Part shown: positions 29,995 through 38,345 of the stretch, in pieces
Numbering within the stretch: the stretch's first letter is position 1
How the letters are laid out: each line of letters opens with the position of its first letter
Origin: Sphaerospermopsis kisseleviana NIES-73
GTDB taxonomy: Bacteria > Cyanobacteriota > Cyanobacteriia > Cyanobacteriales > Nostocaceae
Assembly (NCBI RefSeq): GCF_002368075.1
Contig: NZ_AP018314.1
Coordinates: 996,362 to 1,060,361, forward strand
Length of the DNA: 64,000 bases
Reading direction: 5' to 3'
Notes under the pieces: generated by a model
The model's database searches: none
The model's input: only the letters and a program-made list of their open reading frames with translations
Told to the model about the DNA's origin: nothing
Translations under genes and position numbers: made by a program

Positions 29995-31053
29995 TTATGG
30001 ATAAAACCCAACTTTGGGTAAACCCAAGGTTTCATCCCAACCCATCATAATGTTCATACATTGTATGGCTTGTCCTGCTTGACCTTTAATCAAGTTGTCA
30101 ATGGCTGACATGACGATCACTCGCCGGGTTCGGGGGTCAACTTCTATACCTATATAACAGGAGTTACTTCCACAAGCCCATTTGGTTTGGGGATATGTGC
30201 CGCTATTACAGATTTTCACCCAAGGGGAATTACGGTAAAATGCGGTGTAAATTGTAATTAAATCATCACGCACTAAACCCGGATCTCGCAAGGTGGCGTA
30301 AACGGTGGCTAATATTCCCCTCACCATTGGGATTAAATGAGGTGTAAATTGTACTGTAACTTCGTGTCCGGCTAAATCACTGCAAATTTGCTCAATTTCT
30401 GGAGTGTGCCGGTGACGGGCGACGTTATACGCAGCTAGGGAGTTATCAGCTTCCGCTAACAAAAGATTGATTTTACCTTGTCTTCCTCCTCCAGATGTCC
30501 CAGATTTAGCATCAATGATCGCTGTTTCTGGTATAATTAAACCTTGTTTCAGCAGTGGGGCAAGGGCGAGTAAACTGGCTGTGGGATAGCAACCAGGACA
30601 ACCGATGAGATTGGTTTCGGCAATGCGATCGCGGTACAATTCTGGTAAACCATAAACTGCTGTTTTGGCAATAGTGCGATCGCTTCTTTCTGTTCCATAC
30701 CAAGTTGTATAAGTTTTTAACTCACTGAAACGATAGTCGGCACTCAAATCTAATACTTTACAGCCTTTTTCTATCAGTTTGGGTGCAATGTCACAGGCTA
30801 AACCGTTGGGTAAAGATAGAAATACTACTTCACATCTACTAGCAATCAGTTCTGGATCTACCGCTTCAATGTTGAGTTGAACTACACTCCCCAAATGGGG
30901 ATAAAGATCCGCAAATGTTTTCCCGGCGCTGCTTTCGCCACCTAAATATACTACTTCTACTTCTGGATGATCCATCAGGAGTCTGACAAGTTGCACTCCG
31001 CCATAACCTGACGCGCCAACAATGCCAACTGGTACGCGTCTTAAATTACCCAT
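29995..31053 (-). CDS. argC: N-acetyl-gamma-glutamyl-phosphate reductase
   Basis: A 352-aa ArgC, the NADPH-dependent third step of arginine synthesis. It has the Rossmann motif [17 protein letters not shown] at 10-26 and the catalytic C155 in [10 protein letters not shown], followed by KSGTSGGGR and the [10 protein letters not shown] segment. The start ([19 protein letters not shown]) is typical. It is transcribed toward eno and has no arginine-pathway neighbour. Confidence 0.96.
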   Translation of the reverse strand: MGNLRRVPVGIVGASGYGGVQLVRLLMDHPEVEVVYLGGESSAGKTFADLYPHLGSVVQLNIEAVDPELIASRCEVVFLSLPNGLACDIAPKLIEKGCKVLDLSADYRFSELKTYTTWYGTERSDRTIAKTAVYGLPELYRDRIAETNLIGCPGCYPTASLLALAPLLKQGLIIPETAIIDAKSGTSGGGRQGKINLLLAEADNSLAAYNVARHRHTPEIEQICSDLAGHEVTVQFTPHLIPMVRGILATVYATLRDPGLVRDDLITIYTAFYRNSPWVKICNSGTYPQTKWACGSNSCYIGIEVDPRTRRVIVMSAIDNLIKGQAGQAIQCMNIMMGWDETLGLPKVGFYP

Positions 31054-31405
31054 GTTATGAAATCCTTATCCGCTTTTGGTTAATCTAATATTAGCTATCA
31101 TCAATCAGGTTGTTAGCTAATTGGTGATAACTGAATTATTATTGAACTTTCGCTGCATTGTATAGCAAATATCGTATTTTGGAGAAGGCAGGAGGCAGGG
31201 GGCAGGAGGTAAAACACCCTTGCTGCTTGATAGCATAGCGTGGTGTAAGCAATTTTTTGTGTATTTTCTCGCTTTCTAGTTTAACTCAATTGTTGTGATC
31301 ACTTAATCTAGAAAAATATTTACAACTGCACTTAGATAGAATTATTATTTTAACTGACAAGCTATTACCTGTATTTTTTTAGAGTGTACTTTTTATAGCA
31401 AATAA
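31054..31405. other. Divergent spacer between argC and the three-gene cassette
   Basis: These 352 bp hold no gene. A GGCAGGA-type heptad run (GGAGAAGGCAGGAGGCAGGG) lies at about 31181-31210. The AT-rich end (31320-31400) probably holds the promoter of the 31406 gene. Confidence 0.6.
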
Positions 31406-31780
31406 ATGTACAAAACCTTTAACGAAAACCCAACGCATCCAAAACGTGCCTTACAAATATGGCAAATTTTGATCAGCAAAGCAGTGAACCGCCAAACTTT
31501 AACCTATAAAATGTTAGCTGAAATTCTTGGTTTTCAAGGTTCAGGGACTTTAGCTCCCATATTGGGACACATCATGTATTATTGTCAGCAAAATAAACTT
31601 CCACCCTTAACAGTTATAGTAGTTAATCAAACAACTGGACTGCCAGGAAATGGTTTGATTACTACAAATAATATTCATGCTGAACGTGAAGATGTTTTTA
31701 ACTTTGACTGGTTCGCTATTTACCCGCCTTCTCCTAATGAATTGGAAACCGCTTATAAATCTGGGAATTGTCAAATATGA
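31406..31780 (+). CDS. Unknown protein, possible winged-helix
   Basis: A 124-aa protein that I cannot assign. The segment NRQTLTYKMLAEILGFQGSG, then APILGHIMYYCQQNKLPPLT, resembles the DNA-binding winged helix of alkylguanine transferase-like proteins (TYgxlAxxlG...lGxal...lPlx), but the catalytic PCHR motif is replaced by VVNQTTGLPG. It starts a cassette of three small genes: its TGA overlaps the next ATG. The function is open; a nucleic-acid-binding role is a weak inference. Confidence 0.6.
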   Translation: MYKTFNENPTHPKRALQIWQILISKAVNRQTLTYKMLAEILGFQGSGTLAPILGHIMYYCQQNKLPPLTVIVVNQTTGLPGNGLITTNNIHAEREDVFNFDWFAIYPPSPNELETAYKSGNCQI

Positions 31781-31986
31781 CTACTTATAAACAAATCCAG
31801 GATTACATTAAAAATAAACATCAGGTAACAGTAAAAACCTGTTGGATTGCTCATGCAAAAGAACAGTTAGGACTTCCACTTAAACCATCTAAACGTAGTT
31901 CTGAAGGAAAACCAAGAGTTTATCAATGTCCTGAAAATAAATTGTCATTAATTAAAGAAGCTTTTGAATATTTCCATGATTTATAA
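31777..31986 (+). CDS. Small conserved protein with KTCWIAH motif
   Basis: A 69-aa basic protein (TTYKQIQDYIKNKHQVTVKT, then CWIAHAKEQLGLP). The ATG overlaps the stop of the preceding gene (ATGA), indicating coupled translation. I recall similar short proteins with the TCWIAHxKE motif in many bacteria and phages, without known function. It may bind nucleic acid, given its HTH-like helices and charge. Confidence 0.6.
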   Translation: MTTYKQIQDYIKNKHQVTVKTCWIAHAKEQLGLPLKPSKRSSEGKPRVYQCPENKLSLIKEAFEYFHDL

Positions 31987-32029
31987 ATTTTAAATCAAAA
32001 AAATCAAAAAATCAAAAAAATCAAAAAAT

Positions 32030-32386
32030 ATGAAGAATGAAATTGTCATTGTCCGCACAGGTATTCCTCCCCAACAACTAGATAAATATGTTGATGATGA
32101 AACAAAACTGCATGAAGCACCGGAAGGTTTACGCACATTAGCAATTTTAGGAAAAACATTTTACTGGACATTGAACTTAGAGCGAGTTCAATCTTGTGCT
32201 GAGGTACATATCTATAACTGGGAAGGAAATCAACGGATTGTTGCCCCGATTTTACCAGAACAATGTTACTCTATTGATATGTTTGGAAAATCTAGAACCA
32301 TCATTGCTTTTGATACTAAAGCTGTTCGTTTTGAAAATGTTGATCCTCCTCGGAAATTTGGGCGAAGTTCCGCATTTTATGAATAG
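32030..32386 (+). CDS. Hypothetical protein of the same cassette
   Basis: A 118-aa soluble protein that I do not recognise (MKNEIVIVRTGIPPQQLDKY...FGRSSAFYE). It follows the previous gene by 43 bp of A-rich direct repeats (AAATCAAAAA units). It has no membrane segments or known motif. Same strand and close spacing suggest co-transcription with the two upstream genes. Confidence 0.55.
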   Translation: MKNEIVIVRTGIPPQQLDKYVDDETKLHEAPEGLRTLAILGKTFYWTLNLERVQSCAEVHIYNWEGNQRIVAPILPEQCYSIDMFGKSRTIIAFDTKAVRFENVDPPRKFGRSSAFYE

Positions 32387-32421
32387 CGATAGATAAAAAA
32401 GCAGAAGCATCTAACACAGAT

Positions 32422-32592
32422 TTATTCACTTAAATACTCCTGTCTGCGTTCCTGAATAAGTTCATCTACCAAACTTCTATCAGGTGATTTATCTTTTAAT
32501 AAACCTCTTAATTTTTTAACTTGTTGTTTGAGACTGACTAATTGCAGTGTTCCATTATCTTCAAGAGTTAAAATATACCCATCAACATCCAT
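32422..32592 (-). CDS. Small antitoxin-like protein
   Basis: A 56-aa protein (MDVDGYILTLEDNGTLQLVS ... SLVDELIQERRQEYLSE). The ending DELIQERRQE and the LLKDKSPDRS segment are common at the C-terminus of cyanobacterial AbrB/VapB antitoxins. I chose ATG 32592, preceded by GGGTGG; a TTG five codons earlier is possible. No PIN toxin follows it, so it seems to be an orphan or an internally deleted antitoxin. Confidence 0.5.
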   Translation of the reverse strand: MDVDGYILTLEDNGTLQLVSLKQQVKKLRGLLKDKSPDRSLVDELIQERRQEYLSE

Positions 32593-32635
32593 CGGTTTTC
32601 CACCCAAAACATAATTCTACAGGAGAACTCAAATC

Positions 32636-32940
32636 ATGCAACTAGAAGACTACTTTAACTTTCTTAGTCCAGAGGATATTCGTTTAAAAGGCTCTCGCAT
32701 TGGTATAGAAACCATTTTATATGAATATATCGTGCCAGAACACCGGAAGAAATTAGCCAAATGTTTCCGAGTCTGACCATAGAACAAGTCTATGCGACTA
32801 TTTTGTATTATCATCACGAAAAAGAAAAAGTTAGTCAGTATATAGCCGACTGGCCAGAGTGGAGTCATAAAATGCGAGAGGAACAGCGTAAAAACCCCCA
32901 TCCTGTAGTACAAAAATTAATGGAAATTAAAGCAGTATAA
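32636..32940 (+). pseudogene. DUF433 gene with a frameshift
   Basis: The frame from ATG 32636 (MQLEDYFNFLSPEDIRLKGS) stops at 32776, while the continuation (RTPEEISQMFPSLTIEQVYA...EWSHKMREEQRKN) runs in another frame to 32940. The two halves together match the DUF433 layout, with RLKGSRIGIETILYEYI as first helix pair. A one-base indel at about 32730-32740 explains it. No DUF5615 partner remains. Confidence 0.75.
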
Positions 32941-32975
32941 AAAGCCCAAGCATTACATGACAATACAATATCTCA

Positions 32976-33019
<44 letters not shown>

Positions 33020-33095
33020 CGCTCTAGTTTCGACAAACAGGCTACAATATTGAAATAATTGTTAAAAAAATTTACCTTGGTAGCTAGAATTTCCT

Positions 33096-34769
33096 GTGTC
33101 ACAGTCCAATAATAACCAAACCTTTAAATTTGATTCTATTGATGCCGCTTTAGCTGACCTTAAAGCCGGTCGTTCTATTGTGGTGGTAGATGACGAAAAT
33201 CGCGAAAATGAAGGTGATCTAATTTGTGCTGCCCAGTTTGCCACCCCGGATATGATTAATTTTATGGCGGTGGAAGCTAGGGGTTTGATTTGTTTAGCAA
33301 TGACAGGCGATCGCCTGGATGAACTTGACCTTCCCCTCATGGTCAGCAACATCACAGATACTAACCAAACCGCTTTTACCGTCAGCATTGATGCAGGGCC
33401 CCATTTAGGAGTCAGTACGGGGATCTCTGCTGAAGATCGAGCGCGTACCATTCAGGTAACTCTCAACCCTGCTACAAAACCCGAAGATTTGCGCCGTCCT
33501 GGGCATATTTTCCCGATTCGGGCTAAAGCTGGGGGTGTGCTGAAGCGTGCAGGACACACAGAAGCGGCAGTTGATTTAGCGCGACTAGCAGGATTATACC
33601 CTGCTGGGGTGATTTGTGAAATTCAAAATCCTGATGGTTCAATGGCAAGATTACAACAGCTAGTTGAATATGCCAAAGTCCATAAACTAAAAATTATCAG
33701 TATTGCGGATTTAATTAGTTATCGTCTGCAAAATGATCGCCTGATTTATCGAGAAATTGTCACTAAATTACCTACCCAGTTTGGACAATTTGATATTTAC
33801 GGCTACCGTCACACTTTGGATAATACAGATCATGTGGCAATTGTCAAGGGTGATCCGGCAAATTTCGGTGATGAACCTGTAATGGTGCGGATGCACTCAG
33901 AATGTTTGACCGGTGATGCTTTGGGGTCTTTGCGTTGTGATTGCCGAATGCAGTTAAAAGCCGCATTAAAAATGATTGAAAATGCCGGTCAAGGTGTCGT
34001 AGTTTACCTACGTCAAGAAGGCCGGGGTATAGGTTTGATCAACAAGCTTAAAGCCTATTCTTTGCAGGATATGGGACTGGATACGGTAGAAGCAAACGAG
34101 CGTTTAGGTTTTCCTGCGGATTTGCGAGATTATGGCATGGGGGCGCAAATTCTCATGGATTTGGGTGTTAAAAAAATTCGCCTCATTACTAATAATCCCC
34201 GTAAAATTGCGGGTGTGAAAGGCTATGGTTTGGAAGTTGTAGATCGTGTACCTTTGCTGATAGAATCTAATGATTTCAATTCCCGTTATCTAGCTACAAA
34301 AGCTAAGAAACTGGGACATATGTTGTTACAAACTTATCTGGTGACAGTAGCATTAGACTGGGAAGATGAACCGGAATCTGTCACCAAACGTTATGAACGT
34401 TTAGAGAAAATCAGACATTTAGCAAAAGATAATCATTTATTGTTACAGGAAGAAGCGCGACCTTTAGGAATTGCTTTATTTGATCAACCATCATTAACTG
34501 TGCATTTGGGATTTGATCAGCCAAATGTTGCTGATGCTAATTGGTATCAACAAAAAGGACATCCTTACTTGCAAGCGATAGGGCAAATTTTGGATAATTT
34601 ACTAGATTTACCCTATGTGCAGAAGTTAGAATTTCTGATTTCTGCTGGTAGTGATCCTTTGAGTAATTTACAAGTACAGTTAGATCGGCAGGTTTTTGGA
34701 AAAGAAATTAAACCTTCATTATTGAGCGATCGCTTGGAGACACAACAGATTTATAGTTTTAGTAAGTAA
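33096..34769 (+). CDS. ribBA: Bifunctional RibBA (DHBP synthase / GTP cyclohydrolase II)
   Basis: A 557-aa enzyme for the two entry steps of riboflavin synthesis. DHBP synthase occupies about 1-210 ([31 protein letters not shown]). GTP cyclohydrolase II follows, with the zinc-binding [18 protein letters not shown] near 267-284 and [12 protein letters not shown]. Beyond about residue 410 there is a C-terminal region of roughly 145 residues not found in the usual 400-aa RibBA; cyanobacterial forms commonly have it. The start is GTG 33096. A hairpin terminator follows the gene. Confidence 0.96.
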   Translation: MSQSNNNQTFKFDSIDAALADLKAGRSIVVVDDENRENEGDLICAAQFATPDMINFMAVEARGLICLAMTGDRLDELDLPLMVSNITDTNQTAFTVSIDAGPHLGVSTGISAEDRARTIQVTLNPATKPEDLRRPGHIFPIRAKAGGVLKRAGHTEAAVDLARLAGLYPAGVICEIQNPDGSMARLQQLVEYAKVHKLKIISIADLISYRLQNDRLIYREIVTKLPTQFGQFDIYGYRHTLDNTDHVAIVKGDPANFGDEPVMVRMHSECLTGDALGSLRCDCRMQLKAALKMIENAGQGVVVYLRQEGRGIGLINKLKAYSLQDMGLDTVEANERLGFPADLRDYGMGAQILMDLGVKKIRLITNNPRKIAGVKGYGLEVVDRVPLLIESNDFNSRYLATKAKKLGHMLLQTYLVTVALDWEDEPESVTKRYERLEKIRHLAKDNHLLLQEEARPLGIALFDQPSLTVHLGFDQPNVADANWYQQKGHPYLQAIGQILDNLLDLPYVQKLEFLISAGSDPLSNLQVQLDRQVFGKEIKPSLLSDRLETQQIYSFSK

Positions 34770-34796
34770 TTCGTTGTATATTGTTGTATCTTCAAA

Positions 34797-34824
34797 ATAG
34801 CTCTGGTTTTATCCCCGGAGCTAT
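34797..34824 (+). terminator. Rho-independent terminator of ribBA
   Basis: ATAGCTC and GAGCTAT form a 7-bp stem around a 14-nt loop, followed by TTATTTTTATT, 28 bp after the ribBA stop. Confidence 0.7.
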
Positions 34825-34891
34825 TTATTTTTATTGATTTATTCTGTATGCTTGAGTCATAAAGCTGATAATTAACTATAAATATAAAATC

Positions 34892-36208
34892 ATGCTTATA
34901 GAATTTAGTGTAGAAAATTATCGTTCTTTTCAAGAAAAGCAAACATTGAGTATGGTAGCTGCTGAAGATGATGAAACCATGCTCAATAGTAACACTTTTC
35001 CCATGCCGAATACAGATGATTTACACCTGGTTACAAGTGCGGCAATTTATGGACCAAATGCGTCAGGAAAAAGTAATTTAATTAAAGCTATTGTTACACT
35101 TAAACAAATTATTGTTAACTCGGCTACTAAAATCAACCCAGGTGATAAATTACCGCTTGAACCATTTAGATTAAATAGTGAATCATCAAACCAACCTACA
35201 ATATTTGAGGCAATTTTTATTCATAAAGATACTCGTTATGAATATGGAATTTCTGCAACTCAAGATCAAATTCATGAAGAATGGTTAATTGCATATCCCA
35301 ATGAACAACAGCAAAACTGGTTTTATCGTAAAAAACATATAATTGAAAACACCGAATCACAAGAATCACAAGATTATAAAAACTATGAATGGTCATTTAG
35401 TGAAAAACTCAAGGGAGAAAATGGAAAGATTAAAACATTTACACGCTACAATTCTTTGTTTTTGTCCCATGCAGCACAAAATGACCATCCTCAATTAAAA
35501 GAAATATATAAATATTTTCGAGATCAAATAAATATGCTGACTATTAACGTAAATTCAAAAGGATTTACATTTAAAAAATGTCAAGAAAATCAAGTTTTCC
35601 GTGAAAAAGTTGTGAAAATATTGAGTGAAGCGGATATTGGTATTTATGATATTAGACCTGAGTTGATAAATGTGCCTGAAGAAGTCCTGCAAGTATTAAA
35701 AGGTTTAATCAACAAAGAAATTGATAATCCAGACATAGAAAGTATCATACATGAACCAAAAGCCATGAGAATAGTAACAGTTCACAAAATGAATGATTCA
35801 GAAGATAAAACTTATGAATTGAATATGGATGAAGAATCTGATGGAACACAACGTTTATTTGAGATGTCAGGACCTTGGTTAGATGTATTAGAAAAAGGAG
35901 AATTATTAATAGTAGATGAAATAGATAGAAGCTTGCACCCAGTTCTATCCAACGCATTAATCAAAATGTTTAATGATCCAGAAATTAATCACAACAACGC
36001 CCAATTAATATTTACAACCCATGATACAACACTATTGGATGAAGAAATATTCAGACCTGATCAAATCTGGTTTACAGAAAAAGATAACAGCATGACTAAA
36101 TTATATTCATTACTAGATTTTCGACCCCGTGAAGATGAATCTTTACAAAAAGGTTATCTTTTAGGGCGATATGGTGCTATTCCTTTTATTAATGGGTTAA
36201 GTATTTAG
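34892..36208 (+). CDS. AAA_15/21-type ATPase (RloA/AbiLi-like)
   Basis: A 438-aa ABC/SMC-like ATPase of the AAA_21 type: N-terminal MLIEFSVENYRSFQEKQTLS, Walker A GPNASGKS at 54-61, signature-like ESDGTQRLFEM, Walker B ELLIVDEIDRSLHP near 335-348 and the H-loop FTTHDTTLLD. It is followed after 14 bp by an RloB-family gene. This two-gene set matches AbiL (AbiLi plus AbiLii/RloB), described as an abortive-infection system. The trigger and mechanism are unknown. Confidence 0.9.
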   Translation: MLIEFSVENYRSFQEKQTLSMVAAEDDETMLNSNTFPMPNTDDLHLVTSAAIYGPNASGKSNLIKAIVTLKQIIVNSATKINPGDKLPLEPFRLNSESSNQPTIFEAIFIHKDTRYEYGISATQDQIHEEWLIAYPNEQQQNWFYRKKHIIENTESQESQDYKNYEWSFSEKLKGENGKIKTFTRYNSLFLSHAAQNDHPQLKEIYKYFRDQINMLTINVNSKGFTFKKCQENQVFREKVVKILSEADIGIYDIRPELINVPEEVLQVLKGLINKEIDNPDIESIIHEPKAMRIVTVHKMNDSEDKTYELNMDEESDGTQRLFEMSGPWLDVLEKGELLIVDEIDRSLHPVLSNALIKMFNDPEINHNNAQLIFTTHDTTLLDEEIFRPDQIWFTEKDNSMTKLYSLLDFRPREDESLQKGYLLGRYGAIPFINGLSI

Positions 36209-36222
36209 AAATATAGAAAAAT

Positions 36223-36867
36223 ATGTCAAGAGGAAAATCTACCAATAATTTAAAACGACGTTCAGGAAATAACCAACCTAGAAAAAACTTTTTAATTGTA
36301 GTTGAAGGGGAGGAAACAGAGTATAATTATTTTAATTCTCTCAAACGTGAACTTAGATTACCAACAATCAAAATTGAAATTGTCTCCGCTAACGGCGGTG
36401 ATCCCCTTGTAATTGTTAATGAAGCTATAAAATTAAATAATCACATTAAATTTGAGAAAGTTGATCAAGTATTTTGTGTATTTGATGACGATAATAAACC
36501 TGAAAAATATAAACAAGCTCTTAACCGTGCGAAAGAATATAATTGTACTCCTATCACATCAATACCTTGTTTTGAATTTTGGTTTTTCCTTCATTATTAC
36601 TACACTCCCAGTCCCTTTGGTAGTTACAATGAATTACGTCCCCAACTAGAAGCAGAAATGAGAAAAGCTGGTATTCTCAAGCAGGGAGAAAAATATGATA
36701 AAACTGATAAATTGCTCTATTCAAAATTGCAACCCAACCAAGAAATGGCAATAAATAACGCCATGAAACTAGAAAATAAACACCCTAATGAAGATGGATG
36801 TACAAACCCATCCACAAAAGTACATCATTTAGTACAAGAACTAAAAAACCAAAAAGACTTTAAATAA
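36223..36867 (+). CDS. RloB family protein (AbiLii-like effector)
   Basis: A 214-aa RloB protein. TOPRIM-like features are seen: E29 in VVEGEETEYNYF, the acidic cluster FDDD at 87-90 and the conserved CFEFWFFLHYYY at 116-127. RloB proteins are found in restriction loci and beside AAA_21 ATPases. By analogy with OLD and PARIS systems it is the probable nuclease effector of the pair, an inference. Its stop lies 1 bp from the stop of the convergent amidase gene. Confidence 0.88.
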   Translation: MSRGKSTNNLKRRSGNNQPRKNFLIVVEGEETEYNYFNSLKRELRLPTIKIEIVSANGGDPLVIVNEAIKLNNHIKFEKVDQVFCVFDDDNKPEKYKQALNRAKEYNCTPITSIPCFEFWFFLHYYYTPSPFGSYNELRPQLEAEMRKAGILKQGEKYDKTDKLLYSKLQPNQEMAINNAMKLENKHPNEDGCTNPSTKVHHLVQELKNQKDFK

Positions 36868-36868
36868 A

Positions 36869-37762
36869 TTACGAATTATTAAAACTCCTCAACTCTCTAA
36901 AAGAATGCAACTTATTAAAAAACTTCTCAAAATCAAAACTTAAAGGATCAACCTTACCATTAGCAATATCAACATCACGATGAGTAGTAATTCTCTCATC
37001 AGGAACTTGACTTTGGGCAATTAACCAAGCTAAAGAATTATATTGATCTTCATTATAACCACTATGTCCTTGAATATTTCTTTTTCCCCAAGCATCAGGA
37101 GGGGTTTCTAAAGAAACATGATAAGCGAAATTATTTACAGATGGAGATAAATTAGGATTAGTTTGTACAGTTTCCTCCACACCATTAGCAGCTTTAAAAA
37201 CCGAATTACCAGCACCAAAAGCGCGTTTATCAGGTGCTACTAAATAAATAACAGTACCATCCAGAGTAATTAAAGCATGATAACTAGCTTGGACATTTTC
37301 ATCAACATTATTATTTTGAAAAAAATTCACTGCACTAGAAGCAGAATTAGTCGTTTCATGTAAAACAATCAGCGGTTGATTATTTACAGGTACACCATTA
37401 ACATCATGAGTAAATCTTTCACCATAATTACTAGGATGTACTTTAGCAGCAGCTAAATTAGGTTTATATCCAGCAAAAGCAGCAGTAGTTATGTATTGAG
37501 TAATAACTTGATTTTTTGGTTTTCTCTCAACAAAAGACTTAGACAAAATTGGTAACTTAGGTAAAGTAATTGGCGGTTTTTCTGCTGTTTTTTCTGATTG
37601 ATATAAAGCTTGTGGATATTGATTCCAAATAATAGGATTTGGATTTGATATTCCTGTATTATTTGGCTGTTTTCTTGCACCACCAATAAACATGGCTAAA
37701 ATCAAAGTTGCCAGCATCAGAAAAATTAGTATTACCCTAGTCGCCCAGTGTCTAAATCTCAT
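36869..37762 (-). CDS. N-acetylmuramoyl-L-alanine amidase, membrane-anchored
   Basis: A 297-aa Amidase_2/PGRP-fold peptidoglycan amidase. The N-terminus (RVILIFLMLATLILAMFIGG, residues 9-28) is a signal anchor, so the catalytic domain faces the periplasm. Zinc ligands appear to be H135 (PLIVLHETTN), H261 (ITTHRDVD) and D272; YHALITLDG and HSGYNEDQYNSL are typical. The preceding 100 residues form a proline-rich linker. It is a single gene. Confidence 0.88.
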   Translation of the reverse strand: MRFRHWATRVILIFLMLATLILAMFIGGARKQPNNTGISNPNPIIWNQYPQALYQSEKTAEKPPITLPKLPILSKSFVERKPKNQVITQYITTAAFAGYKPNLAAAKVHPSNYGERFTHDVNGVPVNNQPLIVLHETTNSASSAVNFFQNNNVDENVQASYHALITLDGTVIYLVAPDKRAFGAGNSVFKAANGVEETVQTNPNLSPSVNNFAYHVSLETPPDAWGKRNIQGHSGYNEDQYNSLAWLIAQSQVPDERITTHRDVDIANGKVDPLSFDFEKFFNKLHSFRELRSFNNS

Positions 37763-37809
37763 AAATTATAAATGTTTGATAAACTAATTTAATAAAATAA
37801 ACTTAACTT

Positions 37810-38247
37810 TCACTTAATCAGCCAATAATCTGGAATCCAAAATTTATGAATATTCATCAAAATTGCCCCTGGAAGAAAATTCTCAATATCATCTTCAAAA
37901 GCAGCTGTAGGAAAAGTTAACCCAACGGTTTCATTATTGCATATTACCTGCTCAAGTATTTGCTCAAAATTCCATTCTAATTCCTTAATATTAATACATG
38001 GTATGCCACACTCATCCTCATAATTATATTCTTCATCTATCATAAATTGTCCATATTTGATATCATAGGTGATCCATTCCAGACGTTCAAATTCATTAAC
38101 TGGAATAATAGCAGCCACATCTTCCTCCCCTTTTACCAAGACGATGCGCTGTTTCTCCAAGATCACATCATTGATGCTTGCCAATAATTTAACCCTAAAT
38201 ACATCTGTTTGTAAGCGGATAAAACCTGCTTCTTGATTTTTTAACAT
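37810..38247 (-). CDS. Hypothetical protein with Phd/YefM-like N-terminus
   Basis: A 145-aa protein. The first 55 residues (FRVKLLASINDVILEKQRIV...AAIIPVNEFERLEW) resemble the Phd/YefM DNA-binding fold, in which the antitoxin blocks access with AAxIPxxEFExL. The C-terminal 90 residues are acidic and unrelated to anything I know. There is no toxin gene beside it. It lies 47 bp downstream of the amidase start on the same strand. Confidence 0.5.
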   Translation of the reverse strand: MLKNQEAGFIRLQTDVFRVKLLASINDVILEKQRIVLVKGEEDVAAIIPVNEFERLEWITYDIKYGQFMIDEEYNYEDECGIPCINIKELEWNFEQILEQVICNNETVGLTFPTAAFEDDIENFLPGAILMNIHKFWIPDYWLIK

Positions 38248-38345
38248 ATTCTTTTCTGTAAACCCTGCCTAAAACATCAAAATCTTGGAAAATAGTAAAT
38301 TAGGTTGCATCTTATCAGACTACACACAATTTTCTTTCATAAAAT

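Noticed and set aside
38248..38345. Cobalamin or SAM riboswitch upstream of metH
   Set aside because: The spacer is 98 bp with no recognisable cobalamin box or SAM aptamer core.
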